This document shows, in pieces, positions 1 through 9,459 of a DNA stretch of 32,048 nucleotides. How positions within the stretch are numbered: the stretch's first letter is position 1; each line of letters opens with the position of its first letter. The position numbers and the translations under genes are program-made. Source of the stretch: Suillus spraguei. Its lineage: Eukaryota > Basidiomycota > Agaricomycetes > Boletales > Suillaceae. The notes below the pieces were generated by a model. It made no database searches and was not told the DNA's origin. It was given only the letters and a program-made list of their open reading frames with translations. The stretch covers positions 1-32,048 of the forward strand of contig JABCPU010000661.1 in the NCBI GenBank assembly GCA_016800925.1, given 5' to 3'.

Positions 1-258
1 ATGGAGTAAAGATGGGAGAAAGTAGAGAAGTCCAATGACGGCCCTTTTGTAGGGAACAGTAATTTCGTGACCACACCGCATCACACTCTGCTGCATTGTC
101 CACAGTCACAGCATGGCACGTCCACAATTCCACGTCCACATGGCAAATCCCGCTTATGCATCCCATCACGTGATCTTGATATTGCTCGAATTCTTGCCAA
201 GTCCCTTACTGGTGGTATAGTCAACTGGGGACGGTCAGTTTCTAAAGTTCCTAGGGGA
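1..258. other. Unassigned sequence left of the first LTR
   Basis: I see no recognisable gene on either strand. A long open frame runs through here into the neighbouring repeat, but it begins at GTG, continues across the LTR boundary and resembles no family I know. If LTR 259-1210 were a simple insertion, the missing continuation of the Plavaka gene should lie here; I do not see it. Confidence 0.5.
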
Positions 259-1210
259 TGTAATGAACATATTGGCGCTGGGCTTAAAACCCCATCCTTT
301 TACACTCGTCTCATGTCTACGGAGTTACCACTTGTCCATGGCCGTCTTACCCCTTTAGCAGTACCAGTGGCATCCCATGCTTACCGCACACCGTACCGAC
401 TACCGCACCATGTTCCACGTACTGATGTCCTCCCATGTCCTTGCTGCGTCCGCATAGCTCCATTTGGTGTGTCGTTTGTTTTATGTTCGTTATCACTGAT
501 TCCACGGCAAGCGTTATTACATGTTGCCTCGTGCTGCAGCACCTCGTGCTATGTTTACTTATGGTGGTTTCTACACTCCAGTGCTACTGATCTCGCCTAG
601 AGTATTCCAAGTACATACAATGTAGGATATAAGCACCGTGTACCCCACACGATACAAGTACCTGATTTTACACCATTGCACGTACTATAGGTCAGGATTA
701 TTGTCTAGCTCTGGATCTACCCAGTAGTGGACATAGTCTTTAAAGTTTCCTTATCGCTCGTTAATCTATCACGCTCGTTCTCCGTTACTGCTGGACTTTT
801 GACTGTTATTTTGACCGAACTTCTCATGCACCACTACTTTACCGCTGAAAGTACCACAGACTTCTTTACTGTTTCCTTGCACCGCTTGCAACCTTACCGC
901 TACCGCTGATATTATCGCTTGACATTGCTCACTCAACGCAACTGTTTCTGACTATATCTCAACCACGGCAGCACTGCTACACACAAGGCTAGTTCCAGCG
1001 GCATCATCGCTGACTGCGGCAACTTACCGCAGACCACAATACTTCCTTCGCACATAAGTTTGACTCAAACTTAACCATACTAATAGGCATCCCCCTTTAG
1101 GGTCGAATGCTCTTGTTCTCACAAGTGAAGCAGACTAGACAGAGTGCAAGACTCACATACTAACTTAGGAGGTAGTTTATCTACAGCCCAGGTTAGGTTG
1201 TATCTTTACA
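259..1210 (+). repeat. LTR family alpha, copy A (solo or orphan LTR, 952 bp)
   Basis: It starts TGTAATGAACATATTGG and ends GTTGTATCTTTACA, so it has TG...CA ends with a short inverted TGTAA/TTACA. Other copies at 25954-26903 (same strand, very similar), 3921-4769 and about 24663-25567 (minus strand, much more diverged) and a truncated one at about 3227-3326 define both termini. It holds no credible ORF; apparent proteins starting MQDSHTNLGG are just the LTR 3' end read into flanking DNA. Flanks GGGA and CTGA do not form a target duplication, which suggests recombination after insertion. The interior is rich in TACCGC-type motifs. Confidence 0.8.
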
Positions 1211-3090
1211 CTGAAATCTTCGAAGTTGCTTTCCTAGGTTTTCAAGAGCTTGAATCAGTAGATCGAGTGAATCGTCTGTGTGGACTCGAAGTTTTGCAAT
1301 GGCATGCCACTCCGCCAGATGAAATAGAAGAGTCCGGACAACTTCATTGTGCTGTTCTGGGAATAGACCTTCAAATGCTGGAATTGCACACTAGCAACAA
1401 AATTGGATCAAGATAAGTTCAAGAATGATAGAGATCAGACTCACCTGTAAGACGTCCTCAAAATGTTGTGCGGCTCTCTGCTTCATATCTGATACATTTG
1501 AAGGGAAGCATCAAATAGCACCTTTCCTGAATGATGCAATTGAATGAAAACTAAACATTGAGTGATCATCAGTGTCAGGTGATAGCTACCGTGCTAATAA
1601 CACCTACTATTCGTTCAGTCATGTTACTGATTCATGATCAATAGCATAAAGCAGCCTTAAAAAATGCTTGAAGACAGATTTGAACACCCTGAGCTCGAAC
1701 TCATGCAATAGATCAACTACAAGGATGGGAAAGAAATCTAGACCTAGAGGCACAAGCTGCTCCATGAAGGTATTCTAAGGGCAAAGTACACTTAGATCAA
1801 TCAAAATTTCTGTAGAGAAACTTGCTTACTTACAAGGGTTGGGACAAGTAAGAAATCCTTCAAGAGATGCTCTGCTGCAACACCCTCAATCAGAGCACCT
1901 AGCTTGTATATGGCATCATGTGCCACAATGATCTTATCTCTGAGGTACAGGCGCACATTGTTGATGCATGCTGATGTATCGGCTTTAAGACCAAGCCGAT
2001 GGAAGCGTGATTTTTGCTAAAAACACTGAGGACATGGACAATCTCCTTTGTCACGAATAGCCGCAAGAAGCACTCTATTGGAATGTTAAGATGTGGAAAA
2101 TGAGGTGGTAAATGAGCTTGCTTGTCTGGGTAATCCGCGGAGTAAGTAAAAACCCTTGGAAAGACTCATTGGTACATGCCATCATGGCATTTGATCACAA
2201 TACCATTCCTATATGCATCAACAAACCCGTTGTCCAACAAGATGCGCCAAAGCAGATGGAAAAGTTCACATTTGCAGTGGGTGAGGATGTCATTGATGCT
2301 CTTCTTCTTGATAAACTTGCTAATGAAGCTCACAATAGATTCTGGTAGCTGGAGGCGAAGCATGTTAGGATACTGACTAATTTTCGAATGGGAAGGATGT
2401 AAACTTACAGAAGGGATAAATGCGATGGGGTGGCAGGCATTGATAGTCGGGCATGAACACATGTATTTTGATTGGTTTCCAAAAAAAAGATATATTGGCC
2501 ATGCAGAGGCATTCCCAAACTGAGCCAAGTGTGTCACATTGGACCAGAACATCAGTCCAGTGATCACCCATTCTAATTTGCAGCCATTATCTCTCTTCTG
2601 TTTCTGGAGCTCATCGTGCACTTTATTCCAGGTATCTGAAATGTAGAGCTCGTTGTATACTTGCTGCTCTCAAACCAGTCAACGGTGACTTCCAGAAGCG
2701 TCTGAATGGAGTCAAGTGAAACCAGCGTGACAATGCCTCTGAGAAGGCAGTGTGAATGACTGCTACAAGTGGCCGATGATGAAAACCTTGGACAGTAAAT
2801 GACTGCCCATTTCTGCCTGGGTTCTTTTCCCTGGTTGGAACTAATATTTTGGCAGCTGACTCCCTCCAGCCATCTATTTGAAAGATGTCAGTTGGGTCCA
2901 GCATTGCCTCAAAGGCGTCAAAGCGCATCATTTCTGTGTGGGTGTTAAAGTTATCTGGCAGATCATCAACACTGAAATCCTTGGCCTTCAATACTTTGCT
3001 AATGAGACGGGTTACTTGGGCTTCAGATGTCAACCCACTAGTACTAGTCATCTTCCATGACATAAGGTGCCAAATGCTCATATTTTTTCA
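1211..3090 (-). pseudogene. Plavaka-type transposase remnant (KDZ-associated DNA transposon)
   Basis: Read on the minus strand, pieces match what I know of basidiomycete Plavaka transposases: MSWKMTSTSGLTSEAQ, then RWFHLTPFRRFWKSP, VYNELYISDTWNKVHDEL, ITGLMFWSNVTHLAQFGNAS, ILTHCKCELFHLLWRILL, DFTYSADYPDK-like residues near 2130, VVDLLHEFELRVFKS near 1700, and FEGLFPEQHNEVVRTLLFHL. Introns that fit are 2349-2408, 2075-2121 (GC-AG donor), 1775-1833 and 1391-1444. Defects: a one-base frameshift near 2690 (the frame with VYNELY begins after a stop), a TGA at 2166-2168 where the family has Arg, and a TAG near 2010. The gene stops abruptly after GKQLRRFQ at 1211, exactly at the end of LTR copy A, so the C-terminal half is missing. 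The N-terminal region before about 3090 is also absent. It cannot encode an active enzyme. Confidence 0.82.
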
Positions 3091-3226
3091 TGGCCAAGGG
3101 GGTAACTGTGAAGGAAATAGACTGCCAGTTGAATGATCAGCTCACTCGCTGATGGGTTGGTGATCAGATGGGAGATTAGATAACTGGTCGACATCTAGGT
3201 CATATGACGGCTGGTGGCAATACTCC
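3091..3226. other. Short unassigned spacer
   Basis: This lies between the Plavaka remnant and the truncated LTR. It may include part of the Plavaka N-terminal region, but I cannot assign a reading frame with confidence. Confidence 0.35.
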
Positions 3227-3326
3227 CTAAGGGGTAAGATGGCCATGGACAAGTGGTAACCCCTATAGACGTGAGACAAGTGTCAAAAGATGGGGTTTTA
3301 AGCCCAGCGCCAATATGTTCATTACA
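3227..3326 (-). repeat. LTR family alpha, truncated 5' end (copy C')
   Basis: On the minus strand it starts TGTAATGAACATATTGGCGC at 3326 and follows copy A for about 100 bp (through ACCACTTGTCCATGGCC and CTTACCCC) before the similarity stops near 3227. It directly follows the DIRS-like fragment in the same orientation as LTR copy C. Confidence 0.75.
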
Positions 3327-3920
3327 CCGAAAGAACAAAAGGCTGATTAGGATGGTCTATGAGGAGAGATTGAAACTGATCGACGTTGATTGGTGTTATT
3401 ATTTTGAAGAGGTCAGGATGTCTGGATATTGTTTGGGCTGCATCACTTTCAGCAAGATATGAAGGTGCCTCCAGAACTGGATCTGCATATTCCATGGACT
3501 GTGCTGTCGGGCTAAATGTTAAATCAGTCGGTGACCAAATTAATCCTCGGCGAAAATGTGGATGTTTGAGAGATCTCTCAGGTAATTTTAGATTTTCTGT
3601 CTTCATTGTGCTTTGTTCTGACATGATGTCAGGCACAGATTCGTCCATCCTGTTCCATATTGCAGACATGGGCATAATGGCAGGTGGCAGCACTGCGCAT
3701 GCATTCACCATTATTCCATTTTCGACAGGGATCATGTTTTATGGCAAACTCTTGACTTCCTCTCGTCATTTTACTAACTTCTTCTGCCTCATTCTGCAAT
3801 CTACCTCCGGTGGAGAAATGCGAGCTATAGATGTCCCTGAAGCACTCAAAATCTGACAATTCATACCTCCGAGTGTTTCTGACTCTGAATCTGACAGATT
3901 TGTCATATTGGATGACCTGC
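3327..3920 (-). pseudogene. DIRS-like retroelement fragment with CCCH finger
   Basis: On the minus strand one frame carries CRKWNNGECMRSAATCHYAH, a Cys-x7-8-Cys-x5-6-Cys-x3-His pattern with the WN.G.C core seen in basidiomycete tyrosine-recombinase retroelement proteins. A second frame, shifted by one base, ends ITPINVDQFQSLLIDHPNQP followed by FVLSV. That segment precedes the reverse transcriptase in related proteins and is normally followed by a LREGFWP-like motif, which is absent because LTR C' begins here. The fragment is about 594 bp, bounded on one side by the 3' end of LTR C and on the other by the 5' end of LTR C'. It carries at least one frameshift and is not functional. The family assignment is from memory of such proteins and is moderately secure. 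Confidence 0.62.
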
Positions 3921-4769
3921 TGTAAAGATACAATCTAGCCTCGGCTGTAGATGAACCACGGCCTAAACTAGTATGTGAGTCTTGCACTCCATCTAGTCTG
4001 CTTCACTTGCAAAGCAAGAGTGTTCAACCCTAAAGGGAATGCTAAGTTAATATAGTTTGATAATGCCCAACCTGTGGTGCATGACTGCTGTCGGAGGTAG
4101 CGAGATGCTAGCGGTGACCTCCAGTCCATGGGAAACTAGCAGTAATACTAGTGGTAAGCATGGGAAAGTGGTAGACAAGCAGTAGCGAAAGTGGTAAAAC
4201 TGCGGTAGTGCATGTGGTAGAACTGCAGTATGGCGTGGGAAACTGGGGGTAAAACAAGCGGTGAAGCGTGGGAAAGTGGTAACGAGCAGTGGTGTGTGCA
4301 GCAGTAAAGCAATTCTAAAGAGACAGTGCTAGTGACTATTCCTATTCCTAAGTACCATGTGTACTATAGGAGGAAAGTAAAAGTACCGGAATGTGCAAAG
4401 AGTCCTTTTTAACATGTACTGTGAATGACCGGAATACATAGCGAGAATGGTAGCAAGATAGAGATATTTAGCTAAGAGGCACATAGCGAGCAAGTGGTGT
4501 CACGGAAGGTAAGGTAAGTCTTGCCATAGCTTTAATAACAGTGGAAATGAATATGCTACGCACCAATGGATCTAGACGGAAATGGAATTGACAGGAGGAC
4601 ATCAGTAGCGAGATTTGGTAAGGGGTAAGGATCCACAGAGCGAAAATGGTACCAGCGAAGTGAAAAGGCTAATGCTCGCTATAGGGGTTTCTCGGTAGCC
4701 ACTGTAGACAGTAATGAGACACTTGTGTAAAACGGCACTTTCATGGTCAGTGTGACTTTGTTCGCTACA
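3921..4769 (-). repeat. LTR family alpha, copy C (diverged, 849 bp)
   Basis: On the minus strand it starts TGTAGCGAACAAAGTCACAC at 4769 and ends ATTGTATCTTTACA at 3921. Blocks such as TACTGATGTCCTCC and CTATGGCAAGACTTACC align with copy A, but overall it is far more diverged than copy B. The flanks (plus-strand CTGC on the left, ATGG on the right) do not match. The right flank is a copia reverse transcriptase entered mid-gene and the left flank is a DIRS-like fragment, so the two flanks come from different loci. Confidence 0.75.
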
Positions 4770-5878
4770 ATGGACTAAAGCAGTCAGTGATGGAGTGGTA
4801 TGAGGAGGTATGAGCGGTGATGAAGGACTTAGGATTTGCTCGATGTCTGGTGGATCACACCATGTTCATCTTTGACAACATCAACTCAGGGAAGCGCATC
4901 ATTTGCATCATTGGTTTCCATGTAGATGACAGACTTGGGACCTCAAACTCTCCTCCTTTCCTAGCCTGGGTCAAACAGAAGATCCACAAGCGTTTCAGCA
5001 TCAAGGATCTTGGTGCAGTCTCCAAGTTCTTGGGCATCCAGTTTGAGTGTAATCGCACGTCGCATCAACTCTGCATGCATCAAGGTGAATACATCGCCTA
5101 CTTGCTAGAGGAGTATGATTTACTCGACTGCAACCCTGTTTGTCTCCCCCTCAACTCTTATCATCCCATTGGCAAACCTGGAGACACATTTGATAAAATT
5201 GCAAACCTTCCCACACATTTTCACAAGCTCATTGGTGAACTACTATACCTTGCTGTCTGCACTCGCCCAGACATCTCTTTCACAGTCAACTCCCTTGCAC
5301 AATGTAACTCAAACCCTTCTGCAGCCCATTTTGCAGCTGCAAAAAACCTATTTTGTTATCTCTCCGGTACCCAGAATCTCCGGCTTCATTATGGGGGTGA
5401 TCGGATCGACGAAGGATTACATGCCTACTGTGATGCAGACTGGGCCAGCTCTCAGGTGGATCATATATTGATCTCAGGCTATGTGTGGTTCTATGCTGGC
5501 GGGATTATTTCTCATGTCTCCAAAAAGCAAATGACACACACTCTCTCTTCCATTGAGGCTGAGTACATGGCAGTCACTCATGCCATTCAGGAAGGCCTTT
5601 GGGTCAAATCTCTCATCCTCGAGCTCTACATCCCCCTCTTGTTCCCTATCATGATTCATATGGATAATACCAGTGCCATCGTGCTCTCTACTGAAGCATG
5701 CAACCATATTCGCTCAAAGCACATCAATGTGCACTATCACTTTATATGCGAGCACATAGAGAAAGGAGTTCTCATACTGAAGTGGTTGCCCTTGCATCGA
5801 AACATAGCAGATATCTTGACAAAGGCCCTTCCTCTTGGAATGGTCCCTCCTTCAGATCATTCCTGTACCATTACCTGA
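4770..5878 (+). pseudogene. Ty1/copia pol remnant: reverse transcriptase C-terminus and RNase H
   Basis: Coding similarity begins just after the LTR boundary with GLKQSVMEWYEEV, then a TGA at 4811-4813, then a long open frame to the stop at 5876-5878. Visible motifs are HVDD (RT catalytic loop), FSIKDLGAVSKFLGIQ, LIGELLYLAVCTRPDISF, the RNase H residues AYCDADWA, SSIEAEYMA and HMDNTSAIVLS, and the copia-type ending NIADILTKALPLG. Gag, protease, integrase and the first part of RT are missing. The TGA sits where an Arg is usual, so it may be a decayed CGA. Distal RT and RNase H are otherwise uninterrupted, so this copy is fairly young. The matching 3' LTR lies 210 bp downstream. Confidence 0.88.
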
Positions 5879-6088
5879 CTGAGTGGTGCATTAGCAATGG
5901 GACTCCTACTCCTGTGATGTCCATCTGCTCGGGGAGGCTCGCGCTGATATGCACACTCATAGCCAACATGACCCTCGCGACTGGTTGCATGCATTTATTC
6001 TCCATGGATGTCTGTCAGGGGAGGTCCGTGCAAGCGGTCATCCAGAAGCTCATGGTCTGCATACCGCATGTCACGATAATATGGTTGC
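5879..6088 (+). other. Non-coding stretch between copia pol and its 3' LTR
   Basis: Untranslated 3' part of the copia element. I see no clear polypurine tract directly before the LTR. Confidence 0.5.
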
Positions 6089-6553
6089 TGTTACAATTGT
6101 ACGTGCCCCTATCTGTTTTCCCTTGCTTATATTGTACATTACATGATATACTTACTGATTCATATGCTCAACTCGCCTGTACCATAACTGCCTTCCTGTT
6201 TAGGATATGTATTTACCTTCTCACGTCTGTCTTGGTCCGTGCGCACATATTGGCTTATTTAAGCACATTGTATTACACTTGTATTTCTTACTTTAATCTT
6301 ACTGGGTTTTACCTGAAATCTCCTTCGCTTAGGCCTCCAACCTAAGTCGTCTGAATCGTTTCTAAGTCTAAGCACTCCTTAGCCTTAGTCATTATTCTTG
6401 ATTGTCTTTGAGTCGCCACTCTTAGACTTAAACTCGTACTCGGAACCTTTCATGTACTCCTTGTCCTTGTTCTCTTTTGAATGTGATAGAACTTCCCAGC
6501 AGACCGGCTGTGTATTTTCACTGTCACTGGTGATGCCATCCCAGTTCGTAACA
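6089..6553 (+). repeat. Copia 3' LTR (465 bp)
   Basis: It starts TGTTACAATTGTACGTG and ends CCCAGTTCGTAACA, with TGTTAC/GTAACA inverted ends. An inverted second copy of the same LTR lies at 7591-8036, which fixes both ends. The next bases, ATACC, are the right-hand target site; the related repeat at 23790 reads through this point uninterrupted, which fits insertion there. Confidence 0.88.
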
Positions 6554-7050
6554 ATACCCCTACCATTCATTTAGACACCATAATGATCATGATTGTATCT
6601 AATAGTCCACCAATAATGCAATTTTTTGTGACCTACTACCACTCGACTTATGGCACAACTATATATATTTTACCGCCGCATCTGCTGATAACTATATCCC
6701 AAGCATACGAGAGCCAGCATCTGGCTAATATACTTCACCAGATGTCACAACGACCTACCAAGCCTGTTATCTAAGCAAGGTAATGGACAACATATCTAGG
6801 TGAGTTGACGGACAACATACTGTAGAGATATGCACCTAACTTTGTCACACCATCACAGGCCCAATGAATCGAAGCTATTTTGAGTGACTGTCACATGAAT
6901 TCAAGGTCGTTGAAGTTAATTTGTGACATATTGTCAAAATACAAAAAAATGTGTAGAACACTATCAATGTTGCCAAAAGTCGTTGTAATGAGTATTTGAA
7001 GTGTGTCTGCATTTTCCATGACCACTCTCAATGTCATCAGTGCCATGATT
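6554..7050. repeat. 497-bp dispersed repeat R2, copy 1
   Basis: It matches 23790-24286 over its whole length with only scattered differences, nearly all transitions, many of them CG against TG or CA. It includes the left part of TIR element 1, so the duplicated unit postdates that insertion. No coding potential is recognised. Confidence 0.9.
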
Positions 7051-7434
7051 GTCCAACCCATCACTTGCTCAGAACATTGGAGGAGCCATGTTGATATGAC
7101 ATTGTATACACATATAGAGAAGTCTGACAGATGGGTAGATACAAAGTGCCCTGTGGTGAGCGCGAACCTGAGGATCACTATTTGCATCGACTAATTGAGA
7201 GCCTGTTGCTGCAGGCACTGACAGTGGCTGGTAGTGGTGCTTTAAAGCTATTTGTCAGATGTCACAGGTCACACCCACCTTCGAAGCTAATGTTCAGTTG
7301 GTCACACCCAGATCACATCGAAGTTAGGTGCATATCTCTACAGTATCTAGGCGAGTACCGGACAACATATCTAGGAAAGGTAATGGACAACATATCTGTG
7401 CGAGGTACAGACCATATATCTGCGTGAGGTATAG
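6776..7434. repeat. GGACAACATATCT minisatellite split by TIR element 1
   Basis: Short degenerate units around GGACAACATATCTAGG occur at about 6784, 6809, 7361 and 7385, with GAGT/GAGG spacers. The array is contiguous if TIR element 1 (6820-7343) is removed. Confidence 0.7.
6820..7343. mobile_element. Non-autonomous TIR element 1 (MITE-like, 524 bp)
   Basis: The ends are perfect inverted repeats of 23 bp beginning CTGTAGAGATATGCACCTAA, flanked by TA on both sides (6818-6819 and 7344-7345). No transposase is encoded. The TA duplication suggests Tc1/mariner-type mobilisation, though the TIR is not one I recognise. The truncated copy inside repeat R2 copy 2 (from about 24055) lacks the right end. 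Confidence 0.85.
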
Positions 7435-7531
7435 GATGACAAATGGTATGGAGGTCCCGTATGCAGATATCCAAAATAGATAAATGTGATAACCATAGCA
7501 GCTGGGGATGCTAAGGTACATTCAATATATA
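7435..7531. other. Short spacer between the two TIR elements
   Basis: AT-rich intergenic sequence in which I recognise nothing. Confidence 0.4.
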
Positions 7532-7585
7532 TACTATCATGGTACACGCAATTGGCAGCCCCCAGAAGTCAGCAGTCATGCAAAT

Positions 7586-7590
7586 GTCAC
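7586..7590. repeat. Target site duplication GTCAC (left)
   Basis: GTCAC at 7586-7590 repeats exactly at 8037-8041 on the other side of the solo LTR. Confidence 0.9.
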
Positions 7591-8036
7591 TGTTATGAAC
7601 CGGGGTGGCATCACCAGCGACAGTGAAAAGACACAGACGGTCTGCTGGGAAGTTCTACAATGTCCAGAAGAGGACAAGGTGAAAGTACAAGGAACGCGTT
7701 CCGAGTACAATCAAGGGTTCGGCCTCAAAGACAAGTCTAAGAGGTTCTACGAGAATAGAGACGATTCAAGACGACTTAGGTTGGAGACATAAGCGAAGGA
7801 TATTCCAGGTAAAACCCAGTAAGATTAAAGTAAAGTATACAAGTGTAATACAACATGCTTAAATAGGTCAATATGTGCGCACGGACCAAGAGAGACGTGA
7901 GAACGTAAGTGCGTATCCAAAGAAGGAAGGCAACTATAGTACAGATGCATTGAGCATATGAGTCAGAGTCACGTTATGTAATATACAAGTAAAGGAGACA
8001 AAGAGAAAATGAATAGGGGCACATACGACTGTAACA
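7591..8036 (-). mobile_element. Copia solo LTR (446 bp) with perfect target duplication
   Basis: This is the reverse complement of the copia LTR at 6089-6553, starting TGTTACAGTCGTATGTGCCC and ending GGTTCATAACA on the minus strand. The flanking GTCAC copies show that a whole element inserted here and was reduced to one LTR by LTR-LTR recombination. Confidence 0.92.
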
Positions 8037-8578
8037 GTCACTGTAAGTCACAACATGTCACTTGAGCCAGTTTCAAAGTCAGCTCAGCAGCAGGAGCACA
8101 AGGAAGTGACTTAGAATTCAGCATGAGCATGCAAGTACAGTATATACTAGTAGAATCTAAGTATGAGGGTGACCATGATTAGTGCTGTAGTTGTAGAATT
8201 GAGAGGGATGTGTAGGGAGACTGTGTGTGTTGTAAGGATGCTGAGGTTGTCTATCTAAGTTTAATGATGATGCAATAGGACCACCAGGATAATTTGAATT
8301 AAAAGAATGTGCACCGGCAGCCTCCAGTCGGCACTGGTGTGTGCAGTATTGAAACTCCGTCACAGCATATATCGGCAGGTGACATTTCTGCGTGATTTCG
8401 GCACTTTCAGCTATCTCATTCAATTCTGCTTCAAATGTATTCATTCGACCTCGTATTGAGTTGTGTTAGAGAGAGAATGATGTCTATGTTGAGAATTTTG
8501 TGTTTAGGTAGCTGGAAACATGAGTTTTGTGAAAGTGCCGACTTCTGGGGGCTGCTGATTGCGTGTACCATGATAGTA

Positions 8579-9067
8579 TTATGTTTTGAAAATCTTAAAT
8601 GTGGGCCTGTTATATCCCGCGCCCAATAGAACAAATAGAAAAGTATTTAATTGATCAGCAATACATAATGAGAGAACCATGTGAATGGCATCTCGGACAG
8701 GTCCGCCACACCTTACTATATTTGGAGGTCTATTATAGGTTTTCGAAGAGTGACGGTGTAGTTTCCCATAACATAGAAACCGGGTCTCTTAGACCCTCTA
8801 TAGGCCCCGAGAAGTACTGCCTGAGGTGGCCTCATATACCCTTGCAAGCTTCGACAGCCTTAGCAACCTCGCAAGGTCAACCTACCTAGCACACCCTCGA
8901 AAAGCCATCCTAGACGCGCTCTCAGAAGGCCATCCAAGACGGGGCTATTTCCTCACAAGGCATTGCAGGCCCTCCAATATTTGCAAGGTCGTGTATGGTC
9001 TTGTTAGGCCTTCCAAGGCCTCGTCAGGTTTGGGCACTTTTGCTGATGCAGTAGTAGCAGCATTAGC
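8579..9067. other. Gene-free stretch with degenerate CCTNGCAAGG motifs
   Basis: I see no gene. From about 8840 to 9025 there are many short near-palindromic motifs (CCTTGCAAGC, CCTCGCAAGG, CCATCCAAGACG, CCTTCCAAGG), which look like an eroded short tandem array. Confidence 0.45.
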
Positions 9068-9070
9068 CAT
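9008..9070 (-). pseudogene. First codons of a second FunK1-like gene
   Basis: The minus-strand ATG at 9068-9070 opens MANAATTASAKVPKPDE, which resembles the start of the FunK1 protein at 12278 (MANVSTAGATAPKTPP). The 200 bp before each ATG are also clearly homologous. After about 20 codons nothing resembles FunK1, so this is the 5' end of a truncated tandem paralogue. Confidence 0.6.
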
Positions 9071-9300
9071 GAAGAGCCTCAACTACTGGACAGAAAGTGA
9101 ACTGGAACAAGACCCGCAGATGGAGACTTGCTTTGAAGCTAGAAAAATACTATCGTTTATACATTTCAAGTTTGTTTCAAGGCCATAATCGATGCCCGGA
9201 AGTGTTGATGCTCACCATGGAGATAGACGACGTCGGAGCCGGTTTAATCTCCTGTTGTCATCATCAACGTCGCCTGTAGGCTACACATCAGGGCCACCTT
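9071..9300 (-). promoter_or_regulatory. Duplicate of the FunK1 promoter region
   Basis: It aligns with 12279-12480: GTGAACTGGAA, AAGCTAGAA, TATCGTTTATACATTTCAAG, CAATCGATGCCCGG-like, GAGATAG, GTCGGAGCC and GTTGTCATCA occur in the same order. A TATAAA lies on the minus strand at 9156-9161, 86 bp upstream of the truncated ATG. Confidence 0.65.
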
Positions 9301-9459
9301 CGTTCATTTCTTAAATACATTTTCACAACGGATGCTTGTTGATGGAATATCACTCCCTTAGCTGGTATCTCCAACTTGAGTATCAGTCATTAGTATTACA
9401 TAGTAAGAAAGAACTTTGAAGCAGGCATGCTATGGACAAGACGAGTTCTATTATGTAGA

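Larger units (their letters stand above)
7534..8576. mobile_element. Non-autonomous TIR element 2, interrupted by a copia solo LTR
   Basis: Left end (7534-7574) and right end (8536-8576) are inverted repeats of about 41 bp with about three mismatches, beginning CTATCATGGTACACGCAAT. TA flanks both ends (7532-7533 and 8577-8578). Without the LTR and one GTCAC the element would be about 592 bp. The minus strand at 8157-8444 has a 95-codon ATG-started frame that matches nothing I know; it may be chance. Confidence 0.85.

Noticed and set aside
67..600. Long plus-strand open frame of 177 codons
   Set aside because: It begins at GTG, crosses the LTR start at 259 and lies mostly in a non-coding repeat whose other copies do not keep the frame.
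1144..1416. Peptides starting MQDSHTNLGGSLSTAQ in two places (also 27083) suggested a shared gene
   Set aside because: The shared part is the 3' end of LTR-alpha read through into different flanks, and it starts at GTG.
5698..6345. Open frame of 215 codons overlapping the copia 3' end
   Set aside because: It runs across the pol stop into the LTR in another frame and resembles no protein.
8157..8444. 95-codon minus-strand frame in TIR element 2
   Set aside because: It has an ATG but no recognisable domain and covers part of a short non-autonomous element; mentioned there only as a possibility.
8826..9188. 120-codon plus-strand frame upstream of FunK1
   Set aside because: It covers the degenerate CCTNGCAAGG motifs and the duplicated promoter on the opposite strand, with no homology.
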